DNA from: STF1-184 sp050178795
GTDB taxonomy: Bacteria; Bacillota; Clostridia; Christensenellales; UBA1242
Direction of reading: 5' to 3'
Length of the DNA: 34,297 nt
Assembly: GCA_050178795.1 (NCBI GenBank)
Contig: JBFXFT010000010.1
Span: 1 to 34,297, forward strand
The notes below the pieces were generated by a model. The model was not told the origin of the DNA, ran no database searches, and saw nothing but the letters and a program-made list of their open reading frames with translations. A program made the translations under genes and the position numbers. Numbering within the stretch: position 1 is the stretch's first letter; every line of letters begins with the position of its first letter. Positions 16,312 to 25,300 of this stretch are shown here, piece by piece.

Positions 16312-16428
16312 TGTTAGGTATCCTAACAGCATCCAAATGGACGAGAAACTACTTGAAAACAGTGTGATTCTTTTAAAAGCCTTAAGTTACTAGGTTTAAA
16401 AGAGTCAAAATACTACTAAAGTTTCTCG
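16312..16428. promoter_or_regulatory. Structured region between relaxase and integrase genes
   Basis: A perfect hairpin TGTTAGG/CCTAACA (16312-16318, 16322-16328) is followed by a larger fold: CGAGAAACT (16342-16350) pairs with AGTTTCTCG (16420-16428). Inside it, GATTCTTTTAAA pairs with TTTAAAAGAGTC. On the minus strand this is the leader of the integrase mRNA. It could be an attenuator, a small RNA or a DNA-binding site. The rest of 16268-16467 is featureless. Confidence 0.5.
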
Positions 16429-16467
16429 CTTATCCTGTTTTCTTAAAATACACTCTAAAATACAAGG

Positions 16468-17664
16468 TTACATCTCAAAATCAACTTTACCTTGCTCTAT
16501 TAAATTTTTAAAATTTGCCTCTTCCAACTTATGAATAAATTCATCAAAAGCCCTGATACTTTCATATTCAATTTGCCTGGATAACCACAAACATTCTTGT
16601 AGTTGATATTTTAATTTTTTATGACTTAGTATTTTTTCTTTTCGATATTTTGCATTTAATTGTAATCGTTCCAAATTTATTTTTTTTAAATTTAACGCAG
16701 CATTAATTACAACATTTCCAAGCCTACGATAAATATCTTGCTTATAAGTTTTTTCAAAATCAAACGATTTTTTGTAACCGTTGATTAGACAATAATTCAA
16801 AAACAATATGTCTTTTTCTTTTGCTAAAAATATAAAATTATCGTAATAACTTTTGGCTACACTTGATTTATTTAAAATATAATTTGTAATATTATCTATT
16901 TGAGATTTTAGTAATTGCATATTCTTACTTTCATAACTTAAACTTCCAGTGGTGGGGAAGTTATTTGCAAGATTTAAAAACAGTTCATTTAATTTTGTGG
17001 TTGATTGATTTTCTAACTCTTCTTTAAATTGCTCGTTTATCATTAGTCTATATAATTTTTCTTTTGTCTTAAAATCACTAGCTGAAAATTCTAAATTAGC
17101 TTTAAATTGATTGATTGCATTTAACGATATTTTGCCAACTGAAAATTGTTTTTCATTTTTATTTGGTTTTATTCGTACTGGCTCTTTTTCAAAAAAGCAA
17201 ATATGAATATGCCTGTTATCCGTATTTTCATGTAAGCCCGCAAACCATTCAATATTTTCAGGGCTTAAACCAGCTCGTTTAAAAAACTTTGGTAGCTCTG
17301 TTTTTAACAGCTCATAGGCTTGCTCATAAGTGTTACACCACTTCTTGCCGAACCTTTCCTCAAACGATATAATGCCGTCCCATATAACTGATTTTGTAGC
17401 CTTCAAAGTACTTCTAACTTCTTGCTTTTGTTCTGCACTAATTAAACCATTTTCATTAAACACACCACTAGATTTATGAACATCACTCATGTATTTTACA
17501 TAGTCTAAATTTTTAATATCTTCTATGCCAGTAGCAACATAATTCATATAGTCTTTGCTGGCTTGAGAAGAGTAGTAGGCTCGCTTCTTTTTATACTTTT
17601 CATTTTTGTAATTGCAGTTGTAATAATTCAACATAAAGTTTACATTTGGTGTTTTACTATTCAT
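16468..17664 (-). CDS. mobL: Relaxase, MobL-like (MobP group)
   Basis: 398 residues. It nicks oriT and leads the transferred strand during mobilization. The metal-binding histidines lie in the motif HENTDNRHIHICFFE (about residues 145-160), and a Tyr-rich N-terminus (RAYYSSQASKDYMNYV) offers the likely nucleophile. The second half is helical with no visible helicase or primase domain, so it is a compact relaxase as in small mobilizable elements. It overlaps the upstream accessory gene by 8 bp, so translation is coupled. No VirD4- or VirB4-like gene is present. Family assignment rests on the histidine motif and layout. Confidence 0.82.
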   Translation of the reverse strand: MNSKTPNVNFMLNYYNCNYKNEKYKKKRAYYSSQASKDYMNYVATGIEDIKNLDYVKYMSDVHKSSGVFNENGLISAEQKQEVRSTLKATKSVIWDGIISFEERFGKKWCNTYEQAYELLKTELPKFFKRAGLSPENIEWFAGLHENTDNRHIHICFFEKEPVRIKPNKNEKQFSVGKISLNAINQFKANLEFSASDFKTKEKLYRLMINEQFKEELENQSTTKLNELFLNLANNFPTTGSLSYESKNMQLLKSQIDNITNYILNKSSVAKSYYDNFIFLAKEKDILFLNYCLINGYKKSFDFEKTYKQDIYRRLGNVVINAALNLKKINLERLQLNAKYRKEKILSHKKLKYQLQECLWLSRQIEYESIRAFDEFIHKLEEANFKNLIEQGKVDFEM

Positions 17665-18103
17665 CTAATACCTTCTTCATTGCAGTTATTTTTTCTTTCA
17701 ATAAACTAAATAAGCCATTTTCAATATTTGCATTGGTAACTATTTTATTACAATCGCTAAAATAGGCGATGTTTGCAATAAAGTTTAATAAGTCCTCAAT
17801 TAAATAAGTTTCTATTTTTTGATCTTTTGCATGAAAGTCTACCTTGTTTGAAAGTGTTTTTAACTTTTCATCAATAGAGAAAAGAGCTGTTTTTATCTCA
17901 TCTAAATTCATTCGTTGGTCAATCGTATTATCAGTCAATAACTTTTCCGCACCAACTATTACACAGTGCCGAATAAAATCCGATATCGTGTCAAAACCAC
18001 TTTTAAATCTGTTATAAGCCTTTTTTAAAACATCACTTTCATCCTGATTATAAATTCTAACTGTAAACTGTTCTTTCAATTCTTTCTTTTGCACCCCTGG
18101 CAT
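17657..18103 (-). CDS. mobC: Relaxosome accessory protein, MobC-like
   Basis: 148 residues. The N-terminal half (EQFTVRIYNQDESDVLKKAY, then SDFIRHCVIVGAEKLL) matches the ribbon-helix-helix pattern of small relaxosome proteins that bind oriT and help the relaxase. The C-terminal half is helical and may dimerise. It is the first gene of a two-gene operon with the relaxase, with a GGAGGTG ribosome site before the ATG. Directly upstream is a hairpin-bearing non-coding region that probably holds oriT. The assignment comes from size, order and fold pattern rather than a firm sequence signature. Confidence 0.7.
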   Translation of the reverse strand: MPGVQKKELKEQFTVRIYNQDESDVLKKAYNRFKSGFDTISDFIRHCVIVGAEKLLTDNTIDQRMNLDEIKTALFSIDEKLKTLSNKVDFHAKDQKIETYLIEDLLNFIANIAYFSDCNKIVTNANIENGLFSLLKEKITAMKKVLDE

Positions 18104-18153
18104 TTATTCACCTCCATTTTTGAATTTAACCTATTTTTAAAAAACAAAAATAT

Positions 18154-18201
18154 CCCAAGAAAAATCCCGTATTTGAAAAACTCAAATATGGGCCTCTTGG
18201 G
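18154..18201. other. Candidate oriT stem-loop in the 18104-18497 non-coding region
   Basis: A two-part inverted repeat: outer CCCAAGA (18154-18160) with TCTTGGG (18195-18201), inner CCCGTATTTGA (18166-18176) with TCAAATATGGG (18182-18192), one G-T pair. It lies upstream of the relaxosome operon and before the divergent cargo, the usual place for oriT. No nic site can be picked by eye. The rest of 18104-18497 is very AT-rich and non-coding. Confidence 0.5.
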
Positions 18202-18497
18202 CCACTCGTTTTTTATATTAAATTTACACATATCCCCCTATATATAATGACAAAAAACGCAATTTGTTAAGGTAAAAATTCCCAAAATCCAACTCAAAAA
18301 TCGCTACAAGTCCTATAAAAAAAGGCATGAAAAAATTTAAAAATTTTTTAGAAAATATAAAAAAAGTAAACGCTTTTACACGCTATTTAATGCAAAAATT
18401 TAATATCTATTTCTAAAGGTAATTTAATTCAAGCAATATATTTTTTTAAATATTTTCAATTTATTTTTTAAATATTTAAAAAATATAAAAAAAATAA

Positions 18498-18524
18498 TTG
18501 ACAAATATGTAACACTGGTATAAA
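18498..18524 (+). promoter_or_regulatory. Likely promoter of the GHKL cluster
   Basis: TTGACA 18498-18503, 15-bp spacer (short), TATAAA 18519-18524. AAAGGAGAT follows, just before the ATG at 18558. Confidence 0.6.
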
Positions 18525-18557
18525 ATAAAAATAAATAAATTATAAAGGAGATATAAA

Positions 18558-18782
18558 ATGGCAGAAACAAATAGAGAGAAATTTGTAAGAATAGCCGAAA
18601 ACAGAACTAATAAAATAATCGAAATGATTAAATTATTGGGTAATTGTTCAAACACTTATAATTATGAATATACAGAAAAAGACATCAAAGTTATATTTGA
18701 TACTATAGAATCAGAAATAAAAGAAGCAAAAAACAAATTTAGCAATGGTATTTCTAGTACAAAAAAATTTAAATTGTTATAA
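18558..18782 (+). CDS. Conserved-looking 74-residue protein, first gene of the GHKL cluster
   Basis: Sequence begins MAETNREKFVRIAENRTNKI, then IEMIKLLGNCSNTYNYEYTE, and ends in a charged helix. I recall short proteins with the same REKFVRLAE.RTNKI and LLGNCSN pattern from other Bacillota, often beside defence or mobile genes, but no function is known to me. It is cytoplasmic with no catalytic motif, and resembles a small helical adaptor or DNA-associated protein. A strong ribosome site AAGGAG precedes it. The GHKL ATPase starts 19 bp after its stop, so the two are probably co-transcribed. It could be the regulator of the cluster. Confidence 0.8.
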   Translation: MAETNREKFVRIAENRTNKIIEMIKLLGNCSNTYNYEYTEKDIKVIFDTIESEIKEAKNKFSNGISSTKKFKLL

Positions 18783-18800
18783 TAAATAAGGAGAGTGCAA

Positions 18801-20687
18801 ATGAGAAAATGGATATTTGACTTTAGTCCCAATGCTGAGTATAAAGGACTAGCGGATAGTGGAATTGAAACTTTTAAGGATCATCCAATTAAATCTTTGG
18901 CAAGAGAAGTGTGCCAAAATTCTTTAGATGCGGTGCTTGAAGGTAATGTCGCAGAAGTTGAATTCAAGTTGTTTGAAATCAATAGAAATGAATTTCCTGG
19001 AGTTGATAGCTTACAAGAAAGCATTATAAAAGCAGAAAGATATTGGGGTCAAGGAAAAGAGAAAACCTTTTTAAATACAGCATTAACAATTTTAAATCAA
19101 CCTAAAATAAAATTTTTAAGAATAAGTGATTTTAATACAACAGGTCTTACAGGTATAAATGACGATAATGTGCAAAATAGTCGATGGTTGAAATTAATTA
19201 GAGCATCGGGCGTATCCACAAAAGCTGGGAAATCCGGTGGCTCTTTTGGCATAGGTAAATTTGCATCTTTTGCATGCTCTAACTTAAGGTCTGTTTTTTA
19301 TAATACTAAAAATGTTGATAATGAGATTGCAAATTTAGGTGTTGCTAGATTATTTTCGTTTGCAGAAAGTAGTGGAAATATTTGCGATGGGAGAGCTTTT
19401 TGCGGGATAGACTTATCAAGCAGTCCAGAAGAGCAATTATTAAATTTAGACAAATCTTTTACTAGAACTACTACTGGAACTGATATTTATATTTCAGCAT
19501 TTAATGACAACCCATTTTGGAGAGGAGAACTTGTTTCGTCAATTATAGATAGCTTTTTGATTGCAATATCACAAGGTAAATTACAAGTGAAAATTCAAGA
19601 TGAAATACTAAATGATAAAACATTAGATTCAATGTTCAAAAAATATAAAGATGATTTTACTACATCAACAAAAAACGCTTATGAAGTATTGACTTCTGAT
19701 AAATCTCAAGATATTAAAATTGTAATCCCAGAATATGGGTATTTACAATTAAAAATATTGCAAGATAGTAAATTAAATAAAAAAATAAGCATGATTAAAA
19801 GCATGGGGATGAAAATAACCGATTATAGTTATAATGGGCATATTTATTTTTCTGCAATTTGTGTAATAGAAGGCAATAGGCTTAATGAAACATTATTAAA
19901 AATGGAAAATCCTGCTCACAACAACTGGTCCTCTGAAAGAATGGATACAATACAAGAAAAAAGAAATGCAGATAAATTATTAAGAGATATGAGAGAAGCC
20001 ATTATCAATAAAATTAATGAATTGTTTATTGATAAAGATTTAGAAGAAATTAATATTGATGGATTAGATATATTACAACAAATGGATGATGTTGCTGATA
20101 AAAATTCTGAAATTGGACATGGTTTTAATGATACAATAAATAAAGTAGAAGTAACTACAAAAGAAGTTCTTAAAGCAATTTTATCAAACAAGTATAAAAC
20201 TTATGGGGATGAAATTGAAATAATGGAACGTGATAATCAAGCAACAATTATAGAAGATGATGAAGAGTCAGATTCTGGAAGAACTTCTGATGGCTCTGGC
20301 AAATCTAATAAAAAAACAGGTGAAGGGTCAAATGATAAGGGTCATGCTACAAACGGTGATGAATCAGTAAAAAGAGCTGTTTCTATAAAATCAAGAAAAA
20401 CAAGAATGATTTGTTTGAATAAAGAAAAAGCAAAATATAGGTTAATTTTTCAACCAGTTGAAGATGCATTTAATGGATTTTTTGTAATATATAAAGTAGA
20501 TGAACAAGGTTCATTATCTGAATTATTTGTTAAATCTGCAACTTTAAATGGAGAGCCTTTAAAAACATTTAATAACAGAATATTGGGTGTAAATTTTAAT
20601 TCAGCTGAAAGTATTAAATTAGATGTTGAGTTTATTGATAAAGAGTATTATTCTTTGGAGGTTCGAGCATATGCAAATAAAGAGTAG
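18801..20687 (+). CDS. GHKL-type ATPase (MutL/MORC/Hsp90-like), defence-associated
   Basis: 628 residues from the ATG at 18801; AAGGAGA is seven bases upstream, too close for the in-frame GTG at 18795. GHKL fold motifs: N box LAREVCQNSLDA (Glu36, Asn40, Asp43), G1-like DFNTTGLTG at 110-118, G2 lid GGSFGIGKFAS at 146-156. ATP binding is expected to drive dimer clamp closure. Residues about 470-535 are a Ser/Gly/Asp/Lys-rich disordered linker, and the last 95 residues a beta-rich domain. It is not a histidine kinase: no transmembrane or phospho-His domain. GHKL ATPases of this kind occur in restriction-like and Z1/MutL (mza-type) defence loci, but no Z1 helicase or AIPR gene is here. It overlaps the next gene by 17 bp. 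Confidence 0.85.
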   Translation: MRKWIFDFSPNAEYKGLADSGIETFKDHPIKSLAREVCQNSLDAVLEGNVAEVEFKLFEINRNEFPGVDSLQESIIKAERYWGQGKEKTFLNTALTILNQPKIKFLRISDFNTTGLTGINDDNVQNSRWLKLIRASGVSTKAGKSGGSFGIGKFASFACSNLRSVFYNTKNVDNEIANLGVARLFSFAESSGNICDGRAFCGIDLSSSPEEQLLNLDKSFTRTTTGTDIYISAFNDNPFWRGELVSSIIDSFLIAISQGKLQVKIQDEILNDKTLDSMFKKYKDDFTTSTKNAYEVLTSDKSQDIKIVIPEYGYLQLKILQDSKLNKKISMIKSMGMKITDYSYNGHIYFSAICVIEGNRLNETLLKMENPAHNNWSSERMDTIQEKRNADKLLRDMREAIINKINELFIDKDLEEINIDGLDILQQMDDVADKNSEIGHGFNDTINKVEVTTKEVLKAILSNKYKTYGDEIEIMERDNQATIIEDDEESDSGRTSDGSGKSNKKTGEGSNDKGHATNGDESVKRAVSIKSRKTRMICLNKEKAKYRLIFQPVEDAFNGFFVIYKVDEQGSLSELFVKSATLNGEPLKTFNNRILGVNFNSAESIKLDVEFIDKEYYSLEVRAYANKE

Positions 20688-21561
20688 ATTATATCCATAT
20701 CCTATTATAGATAGATGGACAAATTTGGTAAGCCCAACGGAAGATTATCAACAAACAGTATTTGAAACAAATGTTGAAACCGAAATAGGTCAAACTGAAA
20801 TTATTCTTAAATTTTCTGCTGAGATAAAAAATAATGAGCAAATTAAAAAAATGATAGAAGATGGTTCACTTGCTTATGCATTTCATGTAGAGTGCCCAAA
20901 AACCTCATTTAGAAAACTGTATACATTCAATAAAAGAAATTTTGAAGAAATTTTTGACTCTGGACAATTAGATATAAAAGTTGAGGTAAGCCCATTTATT
21001 ATTGCAACTAAAAACATTGAAAATTTTGAGAATAATGATTGGCATAATGACTATAAAGAAATTCAATTTTTTATAGAAAAAGGCTCTGTACTGGGAACTG
21101 GTAGACAACAAAATATAAACATAACAAAACAAAAAGATGAGCTTGCAGATGTACCATCTATATTTTCTGTATGTGTGCATAATAATGAAATTGATAAAGA
21201 GATGAGTATTAGCATTAACTCTAATAATATAAGCATAGCATTACCTAAGGCCGAGTTTGAAAAATATCAACTTATAAAAAAATTTACAGACTATCAAAAA
21301 CTAGGACATGCATTAATTGTTTTTCCAGCATTAGTGTATGTTTTAGAGCAATTAAAACAAGCAAGTGAAGATATGATAGATGAATATTCCGAAAGAGGCT
21401 GGTATAGAAGTATAAAAAAAGCAATGGAAAAAAGAGGTTTTAATTTTGAAAATTTAAAAGAGATGGAAACATATAAATGGGCTCAAATATTAATTGAATA
21501 TCCATTGTATGATAGTTTTGATCAACTACTTAAAGATGGTAAAGTAGGAGGTATTGAGTAA
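20671..21561 (+). CDS. Unknown beta-rich protein of the GHKL cluster
   Basis: 296 residues from the ATG at 20671, which has TTGGAGG nine bases upstream; an upstream in-frame start would overlap the ATPase gene further. The N-terminal 200 residues alternate strands (TEIILKFSAEI, LAYAFHVECP, IKVEVSPFIIAT, MSISINSNNISIALPKAEF). The C-terminal 90 are helical (LIVFPALVYVLEQLKQASED) and end in a region like an enzyme-partner helix bundle. There is no known catalytic motif, signal or membrane helix. It overlaps the GHKL gene by 17 bp and the next gene by one base (TAATG), so all three are translationally coupled and likely form a complex. Unrecognised. Confidence 0.8.
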   Translation: MQIKSRLYPYPIIDRWTNLVSPTEDYQQTVFETNVETEIGQTEIILKFSAEIKNNEQIKKMIEDGSLAYAFHVECPKTSFRKLYTFNKRNFEEIFDSGQLDIKVEVSPFIIATKNIENFENNDWHNDYKEIQFFIEKGSVLGTGRQQNINITKQKDELADVPSIFSVCVHNNEIDKEMSISINSNNISIALPKAEFEKYQLIKKFTDYQKLGHALIVFPALVYVLEQLKQASEDMIDEYSERGWYRSIKKAMEKRGFNFENLKEMETYKWAQILIEYPLYDSFDQLLKDGKVGGIE

Positions 21562-22343
21562 TGAAATTAATAGCACTAAAACAAGAAGCTTTGGATACAA
21601 TTAAAAATGTAAAAAATAGAGAAGCTCTAAAAAAAGTATTACTAGAAAACAAATCAGAAAACTGGTTGCAAGAATTTTCTCAAATAGAACAACCTTATAT
21701 GGAAACAAAAATAAAAATAGAGCCATTTGAATTTGATATGTCAAGTAGTAAACCCATAGAAACTGATTTTGAAAACTCTAAAAGATTGTTTTTAGCAATG
21801 AAAGATATTTCCGAAACACAAGCATCAGATGAAAGATTGTGGGCTGGACTTGCATTTAATCAATTTTATGATTATATGCAATATCGCTGGCCAATTACAG
21901 AAGGAAAATATTTAGATTATAGATATTTTCAAAATGAGGAACAACGAGGAAGAAGGGGATTGATGATTCAAGGCTTGTCAAGATTATGGTGGATTGCAAA
22001 ATATACTTATGATGAAAATTTAGAAGATAACTTTATTTTCACCAAATTAGCATTTAAATATGGAGATATGTTTTTGCAATTCACATATAGAAATTTTTCG
22101 ACTTCAAGCACAGTTACAAAAGCGTTCTTATCATCTTTAGAAAAATTTAACAATAATATAAATATAAATTCAATATTTATGAGAAATGATATAATAAAAT
22201 ACATAAGCTTACTTGGAGGTATTTATATATTAGATTTTTTTACAGAAGAAGAATTACAAGAAAAAATATATAATAAAATGATGGAACTTTATAATCAAAA
22301 AAACGAGCAAGTAACGAAAGAAAAATTTAAGTTAGAGGGTTAG
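21561..22343 (+). CDS. DUF6339-like protein of the GHKL cluster
   Basis: 260 residues. The centre carries a striking segment: ISETQASDERLWAGLAFNQF followed by YDYMQYRW, then RGLMIQGLSRLWW. I associate this pattern with the DUF6339 family, from memory and without a search. The protein is mostly helical, soluble, without nuclease or ATPase motifs. Start codon and upstream stop share bases (TAATG), with GGAGGT before it. The function of the family is not known to me. Its fixed place between the GHKL partner and the large DNA-binding-like protein suggests a structural subunit of one machine. Confidence 0.72.
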   Translation: MKLIALKQEALDTIKNVKNREALKKVLLENKSENWLQEFSQIEQPYMETKIKIEPFEFDMSSSKPIETDFENSKRLFLAMKDISETQASDERLWAGLAFNQFYDYMQYRWPITEGKYLDYRYFQNEEQRGRRGLMIQGLSRLWWIAKYTYDENLEDNFIFTKLAFKYGDMFLQFTYRNFSTSSTVTKAFLSSLEKFNNNININSIFMRNDIIKYISLLGGIYILDFFTEEELQEKIYNKMMELYNQKNEQVTKEKFKLEG

Positions 22344-22345
22344 TT

Positions 22346-25300
22346 TTGTTAAATTTAGAAGAGTATAAATTAAGCGAAGAACAAATTAAAAAACTAGAAT
22401 TAAATGAAAAAACAAAAGTTATGGTATCTGATTTATTTTCGGATACTGCTTTTGGTGTATTAAATCGTTTTTGTCAGAGATACAGTATTAAAACGTTATT
22501 TGAATTATTACACTACAATTTAAATTATTTATTAAATAATGTTGAAAAAATTGGCGTTATTAAAAAAAACAATATAATAGAAAAAATTAATGACCACTTA
22601 ATGAGTGATGACATTAGTGCGTTACCAAAAGTCGATTTTTATGAAGCGCTAAAACTAACGCAAAACTCTAATATTCGAGATTATAAAATAAATCAAGTTT
22701 TTTCTGAAAATGCTTACACTTTATTTAGAGAGAACTGCGTTAACAATGATATTAAAACCATAGGAGAACTGATAGAGTTTGGCGTCGATAATGTTTTATA
22801 TAGCATAAGAGGCATGGGTTTTAAAAGAATAGATTCAGTAAAGCAAAAACTAAATGAAATATGTAACTTTAATGCTGAAAGCAATGAGCAATTATTAGGA
22901 AATATAACACTTGAAAGTAAAATTGAATTTGTTTTTAACGAACATAAATACGGGGTTTTCAGAGATTTTTGTAAAGATAATAATATTTTGACATTAGAAG
23001 ATTTAAAAAATGAAAACGACTTATATATTAAGTTAATCGATTATCCACGGATATCCACATTGACAATTGAAACAATTTTAAATGGAATTAAAAGCCTCAA
23101 TATTGATGTAAAATTAAACCAAGCTGTTAATATATTTAAAATACACTCAGATTTTGAATTTGTAAAAACAAGTTCTCTTTTTGATGAAAAAAATTGTACA
23201 AAAGTATATTTAAATTTTTTTAAACAGTTTGAATATATTTACGAGTTAAATAATTACAATATATCTTGTTTAAAAAATTCTGGATTATTAGAAAATCAGA
23301 TAAATGTTATATATGATAGGTTAAAGCTTTTAAAATACGGCATTTTGGAATTTACAGAGCATACATTTGACTCTTATAAACAAAAAGATTTTTATGAACC
23401 TATAAAAGAAAGAGTAAAAGGTAAAACTTTAGAGCAAATAGGTGCATATCTTAACTTTAAAACAAAAACAACAGTTACTAGAGAAAGAGTTAGGCAATTA
23501 GAGCGTGATGGACTAGCAGAATATTTAAAAATAATTGATGTAGTAGCGCAAGTTTTAATAGATAAAAACAAATACCAAAACTATCCTATACTAAGATTAA
23601 ATGTGTTAGAAAATATTTTTGGGTCAAATGAAAATGCCCAAATTGTTTTTTATGCACTAATGCACTCAAGAAAAGATGGTTGGTATGCATTTGATTGGAC
23701 ATACTTATCTTCTATTGAACAAGTTGTAATAAGCTCAGTTGCGGAAAAAATAAATAAAATGCTAGAAAAAGTTAAAAATACGTTACCTGAAATGTTTTTA
23801 ATAGAGCAAGGGCTGAAAACGATTGAATTAATGTTAGATAAAAATGGATTTGAATACATTTTAAAAGAAGACTTAATTTGTTATTTTAAAAACAATGGAT
23901 ATCAAGAGCACGGAAAACTTTTATGTGAAAGAAGACCAAGTAAGACAAATATTGTTGAATTTGTAATAAAAAACTTTTATAAAAATGGGTTTCAAGACAA
24001 GCTAGAAAATGGAGAATATAATTTACCTGATATTAAAAACATAATCTTAAAAGCCAAAGAATATTTTAACGAAGATATTGAATATGGGGATTTTGATAGA
24101 AATGTTGTAACTTATGTTGAAAGGTCAGAAAAAATTCTTCGATGGGAAAACTCTAAATTTATGCATATTGATAATTTAAATTTTAGTAGAGATGATTTTG
24201 ATACATTTATAGAAATTTTAATAGAAGACATTAAGAATGAACTAGAAAATTCAAAAACAATATCTACAAAGTTTATTTATAATAAGCATATGGACTTTAT
24301 GAAAGAGTTTAATATTCCTGATTACAAATGTTTACATTCATTAATAAGAAGTCAAGTAGCAGATGAATTTGTTGTTACATCTAAATATATGTTACAAAGA
24401 AGCTCAGAAGAAAAAATTAATAATACCGTAATTTTATTAAATTTTATAAAAGAAAATGATGGAGCGGTTCAAGCCTCAGTTGCAATAGAATATTTAAAGT
24501 GGACGCATGCACTATTTTCTTTTGTCGTTAACAATAGTAAGGAAATGTTGTTTGTAGAGAATTACAAAAAAATAATACTATTAGAAAAGCTTAAGTTAAC
24601 AGCTAGTTTCAAAAATCAATTCTTAGATATTATAAAAAAATCATTCAAAGACGGATATACAAATGGCAGAAAAATTTTTGAAAAAGCACCACAATTTTTT
24701 GAAAATAATTTAATTGTCGATGCTGTTATGGTTCAACAAGTTGCGAGATGTTTATTCCAAGATAATTTTGTTTTTAAAAGAACCCATATTTTAGAAAACA
24801 AAAACACAAAAGAGTTTACTACAAGAACAATTATTCAAAAATTAATGCTAGATGAAATTAACAAAAACAACTCAGAAATTATAGACTATAAAAAAATTTA
24901 TAGTTTACTAATAAAAGATTATAACATTGCCTCTGCTAATGCTTATCTGGAAATTAACAACAATATTCCAAATGTTTTATTCCCAGTTTCTAATAATGAG
25001 TTAATAAGTTTAAAAAGAAACGAAATAAGCAACTCAACAATTGAAGCGGTAAAAAAATACTTGTCTAATTTAATTATAAATAATCAAAGCAGTGTGTTTG
25101 TTAATAAGTTAAATTTTAATAAATTGCCAGCTATTATATTTATAAATAATAAAGGAAAAGTTTTTTCTTTTGCATTTAATGTGGCTTCTTTTAGCGCTTT
25201 AGTGTCTTTATATTTAACGGATAATTTTAACATAATAAGCTCAGGGAAAGGAACAAGAGAAGATAGGGAAACATTTGTTGTAAGCAAAAATTCAGTTTTT

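Noticed and set aside
16468..18103. Full conjugative element
   Set aside because: Only relaxase and accessory protein are present; no coupling protein, VirB4-like ATPase or channel genes occur in the window, so it is mobilizable only.
18801..20687. GHKL protein as a sensor histidine kinase
   Set aside because: There is no phospho-accepting His domain, sensor or membrane segment, and no response regulator nearby.
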